NCBI GenBank assembly: GCA_041687015.1
Contig: JAWLCT010000036.1
Coordinates: 1-32,548, forward strand
Origin: JALOAT01 sp041687015
GTDB taxonomy: Bacteria; Pseudomonadota; Gammaproteobacteria; Thiohalomonadales; Thiohalomonadaceae
Length of the DNA: 32,548 nucleotides
Direction of reading: 5' to 3'
In this document: in pieces, positions 8,117-15,936 of the stretch
Numbering within the stretch: position 1 is the first letter of the stretch
Layout: each line of letters starts with the position of its first letter
Translations under genes and position numbers: made by a program
The notes under the pieces: generated by a model
Told to the model about the DNA's origin: nothing
Databases searched by the model: none
The model's input: the letters and a program-made list of their open reading frames with translations, nothing else

Positions 8117-8386
8117 TCAGGGCTGAGGGGCTTGCGGGGCCGTGGCCTGTTCCAGTCGTTCGAGGAAGGCGAGGGCATGGGCGGGCGTCTCGCCGCACAT
8201 CTCCGGGTTGGGCTGCAGGCCTGCACACACCGCGGGCCGTTGCGGTGAACCGAACAGCGTGCAGCCCAGCCCGGCATCGAGATGCACGCATGCCACACCC
8301 GCGGGTTTGCCCTGGGGCATGCCGGGCAGCGGTGAGGTGATGGAAGGCGCAATGCAGCAGGCGGCGCAACCGGGTCGGCAGTTCAT
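8117..8386 (-). CDS. YkgJ-family cysteine-cluster protein (short form)
   Basis: This 89-aa protein has eight cysteines: Cys3, Cys7, Cys10, Cys11, Cys33, Cys42, Cys54 and Cys64. The CxxxCxxCC start and the later CxxF/C pattern are those of YkgJ/UPF0153 proteins, which are thought to bind zinc or iron. Their biochemical role is not established. The central segment SPLPGMPQGKPAGVACVHLD is typical of the short proteobacterial members. It lies on the minus strand, convergent with cysB, and is separated from the upstream DsrE-like gene by a terminator, so it probably has its own promoter. A second, longer YkgJ relative lies at 9236-9628. Confidence 0.85.
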   Translation of the reverse strand: MNCRPGCAACCIAPSITSPLPGMPQGKPAGVACVHLDAGLGCTLFGSPQRPAVCAGLQPNPEMCGETPAHALAFLERLEQATAPQAPQP

Positions 8387-8418
8387 GGCGGGGCCGTGGG
8401 AACGAAAAAACGCAGTGT

Positions 8419-8453
8419 AAAAAAAACGGGCTGTTGGAGCAGCCCGTTTTTTT
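8419..8453 (-). terminator. Symmetrical terminator after the DsrE-like gene
   Basis: A run of eight A (8419-8426) precedes a stem CGGGCTG/CAGCCCG (8427-8433 and 8440-8446) with a 6-nt loop, followed by seven T (8447-8453). On the minus strand it lies directly after the stop codon of the DsrE-like gene and works as its terminator. The symmetry would let it act in both directions. Confidence 0.93.
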
Positions 8454-8456
8454 CGC

Positions 8457-9056
8457 TTACGGCTGTACGTAGAGATAACCGCGGCTCTGGAAGTCCGGGA
8501 TGGCGGTTACGCCGGAGGTGACGAATCCCACGCCTTCGATCAGTTCGCCGGTCGCATAACCGGGCGTCAGCGCCTGCTCCTTGATGAGCGAGCGTGCGCT
8601 GTTCTGGCACAGATAGAACGACACGCCCTGGTCGATGAGATGGCGGATGGTCGCCTCGTAAGGATTCGCGCCCGCACCCTTCGACTGCAGCACCGCGTCT
8701 TGCACCGCCATCTTGGCGGCGCCACTGTGAATCACCACCGCGATGTCCACGTCCTTGCCCATCGCCATGCCGTAGTTGTCACGGTAGTCGTTGATGGCGT
8801 TCTGGATATTACCCAGCCCGTAGGGCTTGCTGCTGTTCGACGGATCGGTGAACTGGTTGAGCTGGTACACCAGCTTTACGTTACGGCGCTTCTGGATGCA
8901 ACGCGTCATGTCCGCAGCACCGGCACCGAAGGTGGCCTCGACGGCATCACGCACGTCAGCGGGACAGCGTTTGTTATCGAGCGCGAGCGCTTGGCCGGAA
9001 ATGGCGGTAGCGAAAGTGGCAGCGGCGAGCACGAGATATTTTTTCATCTTCTGCAT
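8457..9056 (-). CDS. Periplasmic DsrE-like sulfur-related protein
   Basis: The 199-aa protein starts with a signal peptide (MQKMKKYLVLAAATFA, then ALA before DNKRC), so the mature protein is likely periplasmic. The mature part has the DsrE/F alpha-beta fold pattern: DIAVVIHSGAAKMAVQD, then TIRHLIDQGVSFYLCQNSA with Cys150 where DsrE-type proteins often carry the reactive cysteine, and a C-terminal GVTAIPDFQSRGY. Two further cysteines (31 and 53) lie near the mature N-terminus. Cytoplasmic DsrE proteins pass sulfur to DsrC; an exported relative may bind reduced sulfur compounds, but that is inference. The frame stays open to 9248, but that extension has no conserved character. ATG at 9056 or 9047 fits the signal peptide. 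Confidence 0.82.
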   Translation of the reverse strand: MQKMKKYLVLAAATFATAISGQALALDNKRCPADVRDAVEATFGAGAADMTRCIQKRRNVKLVYQLNQFTDPSNSSKPYGLGNIQNAINDYRDNYGMAMGKDVDIAVVIHSGAAKMAVQDAVLQSKGAGANPYEATIRHLIDQGVSFYLCQNSARSLIKEQALTPGYATGELIEGVGFVTSGVTAIPDFQSRGYLYVQP

Positions 9057-9235
9057 TAGGCTTGTTGTTGGTTGGGGAGTGGGCGAGTCTAGCGAAAGCA
9101 GCTTGCAGAATCGTGTCGGATCACTGTTGTGTGATGCACATCGCACCCCTGCAGCGCCGGGCCGGGGCCCCTGTGCCCTTTTCCATCGTCCACCGCTCGG
9201 GCAAAATGCCCGGCCGCGAGCGCGTGTCCACGTCC

Positions 9236-9628
9236 ATGAAAATCCCAATCCTTCACAACGCCGATCTCGATCGCCTTGAGACCTGGGTGAAATACCGCAA
9301 GGGTCTTTGCAGCGACTGTCGCGCCAGTTGCTGCACCATGCCCGCCGAGGTGCGCATGAGCGATCTGGTGCGTCTGGGTGTGGTGGACGCCTTCGAGGCC
9401 GAGGAACCCGCCCGGGTCGCCAAGCGCCTCATCAAGGAAGGCATCGTGGAACGCTACCATCAGCGCAGCGGGATCTTCACCCTGGCGCGCCTGTCCAACG
9501 ATGACTGCGTCTTCCTGGACGGCCGGACACGCCGTTGCACCGTCTACGACAAACGTCCCGACACCTGCCGCAATCACCCCCAGGTGGGCCCGCGCCCCGG
9601 CTTCTGCGCCTACGTGCGGAAGACCTGA
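9236..9628 (+). CDS. YkgJ-family zinc/iron-chelating cysteine-cluster protein
   Basis: The 130-aa protein has eight cysteines in the YkgJ pattern: Cys25, Cys28, Cys32 and Cys33 (CSDCRASCC), then Cys91, Cys101, Cys111 and Cys124. The motif CTVYDKRPDTCRNHP is characteristic. The family is presumed to bind a metal cluster through these cysteines and has no firm biochemical role. The frame is open upstream to 9062, but the family N-terminus begins at MKIPILHNADLDRLETW, so I chose the ATG at 9236; its ribosome site is weak. The gene is divergent from the DsrE-like gene and stands alone on the plus strand. Confidence 0.85.
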   Translation: MKIPILHNADLDRLETWVKYRKGLCSDCRASCCTMPAEVRMSDLVRLGVVDAFEAEEPARVAKRLIKEGIVERYHQRSGIFTLARLSNDDCVFLDGRTRRCTVYDKRPDTCRNHPQVGPRPGFCAYVRKT

Positions 9629-9784
9629 ATCAGGACCCCCGCAGCAATGCCGTGATGGCTGGCGCCCCCTGCGTCCCAGTCCTCGTCGGACCATGCGTCA
9701 TCACATCATGCAGACGCCGTGGCCTCGCCGGCCCGCCGCCGCTTGCCCATACTTGAGCGCACATCGGCTCGATACGGGGGACAC

Positions 9785-10909
9785 ATGACGACACGACGAG
9801 CATTCCTGTTCGCGTGCGCACTGACGGCCTGCGCACCTGCATGGCTCATGGCGCAGGAGCGGACGCTGGACAGCAGCGCCGGCACGCTGCGTGTCGAGAC
9901 CGTCGCTGACGGCCTTGATCATCCCTGGGGTCTCGCCTTCCTGCCGGACGGCCGCCTGCTGGTGACGGAACGGCCCGGGCGCCTGCGCGTGGTTTCCCTC
10001 CAGGGCGAGGTCGGCGAAGCGGTTGCCGGGGTCCCGGAGGTTTTCGCGGAGGGTCAGGGCGGCCTGCTGGACGTAGCGTTGGACCCGGACTTTGCAGCCA
10101 ACCGGCGCATCTATTTTTCTTACGCCGAACCCGGTGAAGGCGGCGCCTCCACGGCGGTGGCACGCGGACGGTTGGACGACAACCGCCTGAGCGATGTCGA
10201 AGTGATTTTTCGTCAGCAGCCCAAGCTCGGCGGCGGCGCCCACTTCGGCTCACGGCTGGCCTTCGCACCCGACGGCAACCTGTTCATCACCACGGGCGAG
10301 CGTTTCAAATTCGACCCGGCCCAGGATCTTTCAAACACCATCGGCAAGATCGTGCGCATTCGGCCGGACGGCACGATCCCGAACGACAATCCTTTCGTGG
10401 GCCGCGAAGGCGTTCCGCCCGCGATCTGGTCTTACGGTCATCGCAACGTGCAGGCCGCGGCCATCCATCCGCAGTCGGGCGCGCTGTGGGCCATCGAACA
10501 CGGGCCGCGGGGTGGTGACGAACTCAACATCATCGAACCGGGTCGCAATTACGGCTGGCCGCTGGTGAGCTGGGGCCGACACTACAACGGCCGCGACATC
10601 CCGGACCCCGATACGCGTCCCGACCTGACGCAGTCCATCTTCCAGTGGACGCCGGTGATCGCTCCCTCGGGCATGATGTTCTACACGGGCACGCTGTTCC
10701 CGGAATGGCAGGGCGACATCCTGGTGGGCGGTCTGGTCGCCGAAGCGATCGTGCGCCTCAGCCAGGACGGCAAGCGCGCGGAGGAGCAGGAGCGCCTCCC
10801 GTTGGAGGCGCGGATCCGCGATGTGGCCCAAGGCCCGGACGGCGCCGTTTATGCGCTCACTGACGAGGACGACGGCGCCATCCTGCGCATCCGTCCCCGG
10901 GATCGTTGA
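9785..10909 (+). CDS. PQQ-dependent soluble aldose sugar dehydrogenase, exported
   Basis: The protein resembles soluble glucose/sorbosone dehydrogenase-like enzymes (YliI/Asd type), which oxidise aldose sugars in the periplasm with PQQ as cofactor. It is 374 aa, normal for the family. The six-bladed propeller signatures are visible: HPWGLAFLPDGRLLVTERPG, GGLLDVALDPDF, a mid-protein HFGSRLAFAPDGNLFITTGE, EHGPRGGDELN and GWPLVSWG. The N-terminus TTRRAFLFACALTAC fits a twin-arginine (Tat) signal peptide, with likely cleavage before QERTL. GGGGGA lies just upstream of the ATG at 9785; the frame extends to 9719 without conserved sequence. No PQQ biosynthesis gene lies in the window. The gene converges on the TauE gene with only 5 bp between stop codons. 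Confidence 0.92.
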   Translation: MTTRRAFLFACALTACAPAWLMAQERTLDSSAGTLRVETVADGLDHPWGLAFLPDGRLLVTERPGRLRVVSLQGEVGEAVAGVPEVFAEGQGGLLDVALDPDFAANRRIYFSYAEPGEGGASTAVARGRLDDNRLSDVEVIFRQQPKLGGGAHFGSRLAFAPDGNLFITTGERFKFDPAQDLSNTIGKIVRIRPDGTIPNDNPFVGREGVPPAIWSYGHRNVQAAAIHPQSGALWAIEHGPRGGDELNIIEPGRNYGWPLVSWGRHYNGRDIPDPDTRPDLTQSIFQWTPVIAPSGMMFYTGTLFPEWQGDILVGGLVAEAIVRLSQDGKRAEEQERLPLEARIRDVAQGPDGAVYALTDEDDGAILRIRPRDR

Positions 10910-10914
10910 CGCAC

Positions 10915-11718
10915 TCAGGCCCAGAGGCCGTACAGCATCTTGGCGGCAATCAGCGCCAGCATGACCGCAAACACCCGGCGCAAGGTCCTGCCGGGGAGAT
11001 GGTGGGCGGCGCGGGCGCCCAGGGGGGCGAGCAGGCCGGCGGCGATCATGGTCCACACCAACGCGGGCAGATAAACGAAGCCCAGGCTGCCTGTGGGCAG
11101 GCCGGGCACGGTCCAGCCGTTGATGATGTAACCCAGCGTGCCGCCGAAGGCGATGGGAAAACCCACCGCCGCCGAGGTACCGATCGCCTCACGCACGGGC
11201 GTGTTGCACCAAAGCAGGAAAGGCACCGTCATGGCGCCGCCGCCGATGGCCACCAGCGCAGAGAGCACGCCTATGCCCGAGGCCACCAGGATCTGCCCGG
11301 GCCGCCCGGGCAACGCCCGCCCCGGCCCGGGCGTAAACCCCAAGCCCATCTGCAGGGCGACGAACAGCACGAAGCAGGCGAAGAACATCGTCAGCCCCTC
11401 CGTGGAGACATGGCGCGCGATGAGCGTCCCCAGCGCCGTGCCCAGCAGCACGCCCGGAGTGAAGTTGATCACCACCGGCCAACGCACCGCGCCACGCGCG
11501 TGATGCGCCCGCAGGCTGGAGAGCGAGGTCAACAAGATGGTGGCCATGGACGTGCCGAGCGCCGTCTGAAACATGCGCTCTGCGGGGAACCCGGTGGCCT
11601 CCAAAACGAGGAGCAAAGCCGGCACCAGGATGATGCCGCCGCCGATGCCCAACAGGCCGGCGAAAAATCCAGACACACTGCCGATGGCGAGATAGCCGGC
11701 TACGGCCGCCGCACTCAT
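10915..11718 (-). CDS. TauE/SafE (DUF81) family membrane permease
   Basis: The 267-aa integral inner-membrane protein has about eight hydrophobic spans. It carries the family glycine-rich N-terminal motif (GFFAGLLGIGGGIILVPALL) and a second half-repeat (SALVAIGGGAMTVPFLLW). Members export or import sulfite, sulfonates, sulfoacetate and other small organic anions; specificity cannot be read here. It starts 24 bp after the mdcH stop in the same direction, with GGGGAAG before the ATG, so it appears to be the last gene of the malonate operon. A role in moving malonate, acetate or a related anion is therefore possible but unproven. A sulfur role is the alternative, given the dsrC/cysB neighbourhood. 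Confidence 0.88.
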   Translation of the reverse strand: MSAAAVAGYLAIGSVSGFFAGLLGIGGGIILVPALLLVLEATGFPAERMFQTALGTSMATILLTSLSSLRAHHARGAVRWPVVINFTPGVLLGTALGTLIARHVSTEGLTMFFACFVLFVALQMGLGFTPGPGRALPGRPGQILVASGIGVLSALVAIGGGAMTVPFLLWCNTPVREAIGTSAAVGFPIAFGGTLGYIINGWTVPGLPTGSLGFVYLPALVWTMIAAGLLAPLGARAAHHLPGRTLRRVFAVMLALIAAKMLYGLWA

Positions 11719-11742
11719 GCTGCTTTTCTTCCCCGATGATGG

Positions 11743-12654
11743 TTAGACGTGATGGCGCAGCCACGCGGCGGCGCCTTGCACGGAAGCGAATTCATCCACC
11801 GCACGGGCGGGCACATCCGGGAACCGCTCCCGCACCATGCGCGTGAGGGCGCGGCCGGGCCCGATCTCGATGAAGGCCGTCGCGCCCATTTCCCGGGCCA
11901 CGTCCAGGGTCAGTGCCCAATGGACGGGTTCGGCCAGTTGCCGCCGCAACGAGGCCATGGCTTCCCCGGCGGTGTAGACGGGCTGTCCGCTGATACCGGC
12001 CAGCACCGGCACGCGTTGCGGCTGCCACTCGGCACCCGCAAGCGCCTCCCCGAAGGGTTCGACCGCCGCTGCCAGCCAAAGACTGTGGGCGGGCACCGAG
12101 ACCCGCAAGGGCACCACATGCGCGCCCAACCCCGCACACGCGTCGGCGAGCTGCGCAAGCGCTGCGCGCGAGCCTGCCAGCACCGCATGATCGGCGCCAT
12201 TGCGTATGGCGATCACCGCACCGGCCCGCTGCGCGTGCCGCGCGAGATTGTCCTCCTGAATACCCCGCACCGCCAGCATGCCGTAGCCTGCCGGCGCGGC
12301 CTTGTCCATGCAGGCCGCCCGGCGCTCTGCCAAGTCCAGCGCCTGCGCCGCACCCAACGCACCGGACACCGCGTGGGCGGTCAGTTCGCCCACGCTGTAA
12401 CCCGCCACCAGCGCAGCGCATACGCCGGCCTCCTCCAGGGCCGCCGCCACGGCCAGGCCATAGAGCACGACCAGGGGTTGGGCATAGCGGTTGAGAAAAC
12501 AGCGCTCGGGATCGGCGGCGACCGCCATCACATCCCAGGACAGGTGTTGCGCGCAACGCCGCAGGTGCGGCGCCACCGCGGGATCGCCCAGCAGACGTGC
12601 GAACATCGCCGGCGACTGCCCGCCCTGGCCGGGACACAGCACGCACAGCGTCAT
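11743..12654 (-). CDS. mdcH: Malonate decarboxylase epsilon subunit (malonyl-CoA:ACP transacylase)
   Basis: The protein resembles malonyltransferases of the FabD type. In malonate decarboxylase it primes the acyl carrier protein MdcC by transferring malonyl from malonyl-CoA. The 303-aa sequence has GQGGQ near the N-terminus, the nucleophile elbow GYSVGEL with Ser87 (GHSxG in most FabD proteins, Tyr here), and a catalytic His190 in VPAHS. It lies at the distal end of the mdc genes, with its ATG overlapping the mdcB stop codon by 4 nt. FabD of fatty acid synthesis is the structural relative, but the operon makes MdcH the clear assignment. Confidence 0.93.
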   Translation of the reverse strand: MTLCVLCPGQGGQSPAMFARLLGDPAVAPHLRRCAQHLSWDVMAVAADPERCFLNRYAQPLVVLYGLAVAAALEEAGVCAALVAGYSVGELTAHAVSGALGAAQALDLAERRAACMDKAAPAGYGMLAVRGIQEDNLARHAQRAGAVIAIRNGADHAVLAGSRAALAQLADACAGLGAHVVPLRVSVPAHSLWLAAAVEPFGEALAGAEWQPQRVPVLAGISGQPVYTAGEAMASLRRQLAEPVHWALTLDVAREMGATAFIEIGPGRALTRMVRERFPDVPARAVDEFASVQGAAAWLRHHV

Positions 12655-13526
12655 GCCACGGACACCCTTGCCCGAACCGGACGGCGCACCGCACCGTTGG
12701 CCACGGCATGCAGGTCGAGCAACAGCCAGGCCGCAGCCAGCAGGTCAGCGCTTCCCCCGGGACTCAGCCGACGCGCGACGAAGCCCTCGCCCAGGCGTGC
12801 GAGCCTGTCCTGCCAGCAGGGCTGGAACACCCCCCCTGCCGACACGAAGCGACCCGCCTGCGAACGCGCCCACTGCAAGCCCTCAGGACCACCGCGGTGG
12901 ACCAGATTGGTATCGGGCAACACCGCCATGGTGGCGAGCAGTGCGTGCAGACCGGCCGCGTCGGCAGACGCGCCGGCCGAAAGGGCCAGTTGCATTTGAG
13001 GGAGCGTGGTGCCGAACAACACCGGAAAGCCGTCAATGGCGTGTTCCCGCGCACCCGGCAGGCCGTAACGGTGGCGCACCCGTGCCCCGTGGGTGACAGC
13101 CGCCGACGCAAGACCGGCGCCATGAATGTCCTCGCCCCAACGCTGCGCCGCCACGCGCCCCAGCGTGGCGATGCGAAGCCGGCCCGTCGTCGCCCGCTGC
13201 CGCCCCGCCGCAGCACACAGCAATCCCAGGGTGAACACCGCACCCCTGTGGGTGTTGATGCCGTCGGTGGCGGCAAACATGGCTCGCTCCGCAGCGAGCC
13301 CGCGCTGCTGCAATGCGGTGAAATCGCTGTCGGCGGCGCCCAGGCGCACGCAATCGCCGAAATAACCGGTCAGCGCCGCGATGCTGGTGTGAAAGGTCAG
13401 CAGATCCATATCGTCATGGCTGCCGCAATCGGTCGAGGTGACCAACCCCGGCTTGCCGTCGAGCGTTACCTCGCGTTCGAGGGCACGCAGGGCGAGGGCG
13501 TCGATGAAGCGGGCGAAATTTCTCAT
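12651..13526 (-). CDS. mdcB: Triphosphoribosyl-dephospho-CoA synthase
   Basis: MdcB makes 2'-(5''-triphosphoribosyl)-3'-dephospho-CoA from ATP and dephospho-CoA, the precursor of the MdcC prosthetic group. The 291-aa cytoplasmic protein belongs to the CitG/MdcB family. It shows the conserved segments KPGLVTSTDCGSHDDMDLLTF (modified from the family KPGLVS...GAHxDM), INTHRGAVFTLGLLCAAAG and PGGSADLLAA. All are well preserved. It overlaps mdcG upstream and mdcH downstream, each by 4 nt (ATGA), which points to translational coupling. The related CitG serves citrate lyase, but no citrate lyase genes are present. Confidence 0.94.
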   Translation of the reverse strand: MRNFARFIDALALRALEREVTLDGKPGLVTSTDCGSHDDMDLLTFHTSIAALTGYFGDCVRLGAADSDFTALQQRGLAAERAMFAATDGINTHRGAVFTLGLLCAAAGRQRATTGRLRIATLGRVAAQRWGEDIHGAGLASAAVTHGARVRHRYGLPGAREHAIDGFPVLFGTTLPQMQLALSAGASADAAGLHALLATMAVLPDTNLVHRGGPEGLQWARSQAGRFVSAGGVFQPCWQDRLARLGEGFVARRLSPGGSADLLAAAWLLLDLHAVANGAVRRPVRARVSVA

Positions 13527-14212
13527 GCCATGATCCGCGAGGCGAAGCCGTCGGCGAAGTCCGGATAATCGATCAGCGCAACGCTGTCGAAACGCTTGAC
13601 CAGCAGCCGCGGCGGCGCCAGCGCCAATTCGCGCCAGGCCACGTCATCGCCCCGCCGATTGCGCAGCTCACCGTCCACGCGCGGCGCGTCGCGACCGTCC
13701 TGCAGGGTGGACAAAACCTCGACAGCCGCCACCGCCTCCGCAAAGCTGCGGGGCGACAGCAACAGATCCAGGTCGGACTGCGGCCCGAGGCAGCGCAGCC
13801 CGGTGATGACCTCCATGGCCGCGGAACCGAACAACCGCGGTTCCGTGGCGCGCACCGCCGGCAGGGCAAGCAGCCTCTCGACCGAGGTGCGCAGGGTGTC
13901 GGGCAGGCGTTCGGCGGCCTCTGCGAGCAACGGCGGCGGCGCATGCCGTGTGACTGCGGTGCGGTCCATCAGGAAGGCGTGGCGCCGCTTGCCCAACATC
14001 GGCGGCAGTGCGAGACCGAGTTGGATCAGCCCCGCCGGACAGTCCGAAGGCTGGCGGGTGACAATCAGCGGATGGCCACCCGCCAACCAGTCCGCCAACA
14101 GTTCGATGGCGGCGCTGTCCTTGGCGGTGCACACACACGCCGGGCGCGCCGCACGCGCGCTGCGGGGCGAAAGCCAGACCAGATCGTGGCGCTGGAAAGG
14201 CAGATCAGGCAT
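13523..14212 (-). CDS. mdcG: Malonate decarboxylase holo-ACP synthase
   Basis: MdcG is a nucleotidyltransferase that attaches the phosphoribosyl-dephospho-CoA group made by MdcB to the serine of apo-MdcC. The protein is 229 aa. It has GSAAMEVITG followed by SDLDLLL (Asp147 and Asp149), the DxD metal motif of the polymerase-beta-like fold. The frame extends to 14320, but that extension reads antisense-like and overlaps mdcE extensively, so I chose the ATG at 14212, which overlaps the mdcE stop by 8 nt. The stop overlaps mdcB by 4 nt. Confidence is high from motif and operon position. Confidence 0.92.
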   Translation of the reverse strand: MPDLPFQRHDLVWLSPRSARAARPACVCTAKDSAAIELLADWLAGGHPLIVTRQPSDCPAGLIQLGLALPPMLGKRRHAFLMDRTAVTRHAPPPLLAEAAERLPDTLRTSVERLLALPAVRATEPRLFGSAAMEVITGLRCLGPQSDLDLLLSPRSFAEAVAAVEVLSTLQDGRDAPRVDGELRNRRGDDVAWRELALAPPRLLVKRFDSVALIDYPDFADGFASRIMA

Positions 14213-14930
14213 GGGCGCGAACCTGCTGGGCCACCTCGGCCGCGAGGCCGCGACCGCCGCGTTCCTGGCCCAGTTGCATGCGCTGGTCGATACGGCGTTG
14301 CGCCGGCTCCAACACCGCAAGTGCGCGCAGCGCTTCGGCCAGCCGGCGTGCGTAGTCGTCGGACCAAATCGCGCGCAAATGACCCATGCGGTAATAGTTG
14401 TCCACCCCTGGCGAGAACACGGGTGAATGCGCCGACAGTGCCTGCAAACGTTCCAGCGGAATGCGCGTGATGCGCGCCATGGCAGGCAGATTCATCACCT
14501 TGATTTCCGCATCGGCCAGGGCATAGCACGCGTCCGCCATCATGCCGCTGGTGAGATAGCCGCCGCTGACCGCCTCGCCATAGACCACACTGAGCACACG
14601 ATGCCCCTGCCCGCGCGCGATCTCTACGCACTTGGCCAGGTGCGCCATGTAGCCGTTCAGCCCCAGCATTTCGTCACGACGGCGCAGGCGCTGGCCCTGA
14701 GTGTCAAGCAGAAACAGGATGGTTTCGCCGGGACGGTTTCGCACCGCATCCAGCACCGCAGCCGCCATGCGCAAGGCGAGGTCGGCGCCGATTTCGGTGC
14801 GCTGCGCCGTCCCCACCACCGTCAGGGAATGCGCACCCACGCGGGCACGGCCGTGGAAATAGGTTTCCTCCAACACGCGTGGTTGCCAGCCGTCCGGAAA
14901 CAGGGCCTTCAAAACATCGTCACGATTCAT
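14205..14930 (-). CDS. mdcE: Malonate decarboxylase gamma subunit
   Basis: MdcD and MdcE together decarboxylate malonyl-S-MdcC to acetyl-S-MdcC, releasing CO2. The 241-aa protein has the carboxyltransferase/crotonase-like fold of biotin-independent malonate decarboxylases. The segment VVYGEAVSGGYLTSGMMADA (116-135) carries the glycine-rich oxyanion region. Its ATG overlaps by 4 nt the stop of a 43-codon ORF inserted between mdcD and mdcE. Downstream it overlaps mdcG. The subunit is complete and of normal length. Confidence 0.94.
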   Translation of the reverse strand: MNRDDVLKALFPDGWQPRVLEETYFHGRARVGAHSLTVVGTAQRTEIGADLALRMAAAVLDAVRNRPGETILFLLDTQGQRLRRRDEMLGLNGYMAHLAKCVEIARGQGHRVLSVVYGEAVSGGYLTSGMMADACYALADAEIKVMNLPAMARITRIPLERLQALSAHSPVFSPGVDNYYRMGHLRAIWSDDYARRLAEALRALAVLEPAQRRIDQRMQLGQERGGRGLAAEVAQQVRAHA

Positions 14931-15058
14931 TGCGTTGTTACCAATCTGGATGCTGGCTGCTTTCCCGTGTCCAAGCGCGGAGGCGCGAAGCGCGCGGAGG
15001 GGAAGACAGCTTGAACAGGCTCGGCTGCTGTGCCTTGTCGATGTTTGTACAGCGTCAT
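14927..15058 (-). CDS. 43-codon ORF bridging mdcD and mdcE by ATGA overlaps
   Basis: The ORF's ATG overlaps the mdcD stop (ATGA at 15055-15058) and its TGA overlaps the mdcE start (14927-14930). It thus fills the only sizeable gap inside the mdc gene block with a continuously coupled reading frame. The peptide starts MTLYKHRQGTAAEPVQAV and is rich in Ala, Pro, Arg and Gln. It has no membrane span, cysteines or recognised domain. The underlying DNA contains a GCGCGG/GCGCG-rich repeated stretch (about 14975-15002) that could be a small inserted repeat. It may be a real small protein, or only a leader-like frame that keeps ribosomes coupled to mdcE. Confidence 0.4.
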   Translation of the reverse strand: MTLYKHRQGTAAEPVQAVFPSARFAPPRLDTGKQPASRLVTTQ

Positions 15059-15936
15059 GATCCGTTCACCGTGTCCGCCATGGCGACGAATGCCTCGGGG
15101 TCGAGCATGGGCACGGCCTCCGGGTCCGGGACGCCGAGTGCGCGCCACACGTCCAGCGGGTCGTTGAAACCGCTGAAGCGCTCCCAGCGTTCCGTCAACA
15201 TGGCGTGTTCCCGTTCGATGCTTTCAAGTGAAAACTCCGCCGGTTTTTCCAGCAAACCGATGGCGGCCGCACGGAACGCGGCGATGCGATCCGGCACCAG
15301 GGCATCGACTTCACCGAGCAGGTAGCGATGTTTCCCGCCCGTGACACGCCACACCAGGGCGCGGTCCCGGGAATCGAACTCCTCGACACCATGCACGGTT
15401 TCGATCACCTCCGGACCGGACATGGCCAGTCGGCCTTCTTCGGACATCACCAGCGCATCGCAACAACGGGCGATCAAGCCCGTGCCACCGAAGCAGCCGC
15501 CCGCGCCGCCGATCAGGCCAATGACACGCACGCCCTGGGCACGGGCGGCAAGCAGGGCGCGGATGATTTCCGACACGGCGATAAGCCCCGCATTGGCCTC
15601 GTGCAAGCGCACGCCGCCGGAGTCGAACAACATCAGCACGGCAGCCGGGCGTTCGACAATGGCGCGCTCGATGAGGCCGACCAGTTTGGCGCCGTGCACC
15701 TCACCGATGGCGCCACCGAGAAAGCCGCCTTCCTGGGCGGCCACCAACACCGGTTCGCCCGCGAGTGTCGCCGCACCGGTGACCACGCCGTCATCGAAGG
15801 CGACCGGTTGCTCGAGCATGGCAAGGTGAGGACTCGATACGCGCGCTGCCGGCGGCAGGAACTCGCGGAAGCTGTTTGCATCCACCAGCGCCGTGAGCCG
15901 CTCGCGGGCCGAGGCTTCGTAAAAACTGTCAGGCAT
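15055..15936 (-). CDS. mdcD: Malonate decarboxylase beta subunit
   Basis: MdcD pairs with MdcE to form the decarboxylase active site acting on malonyl-S-ACP. The 293-aa protein has an acetyl-CoA carboxylase beta-like carboxyltransferase fold. Conserved segments include QEGGFLGGAIGEVHGAKL (68-85), FDSGGVRLHEANAG (104-117) and GLIGGAGGCFGGTGL (140-154), which forms the oxyanion hole. Its start overlaps the mdcC stop by 8 nt. It is complete and of family length. Unlike many mdc clusters, where mdcD and mdcE abut, here a 43-codon ORF separates them. Confidence 0.95.
   Translation of the reverse strand: MPDSFYEASARERLTALVDANSFREFLPPAARVSSPHLAMLEQPVAFDDGVVTGAATLAGEPVLVAAQEGGFLGGAIGEVHGAKLVGLIERAIVERPAAVLMLFDSGGVRLHEANAGLIAVSEIIRALLAARAQGVRVIGLIGGAGGCFGGTGLIARCCDALVMSEEGRLAMSGPEVIETVHGVEEFDSRDRALVWRVTGGKHRYLLGEVDALVPDRIAAFRAAAIGLLEKPAEFSLESIEREHAMLTERWERFSGFNDPLDVWRALGVPDPEAVPMLDPEAFVAMADTVNGS

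Noticed and set aside
9062..9235. N-terminal extension of the YkgJ protein at 9236-9628
   Set aside because: The added residues overlap the divergent DsrE-like promoter region and show no family similarity.
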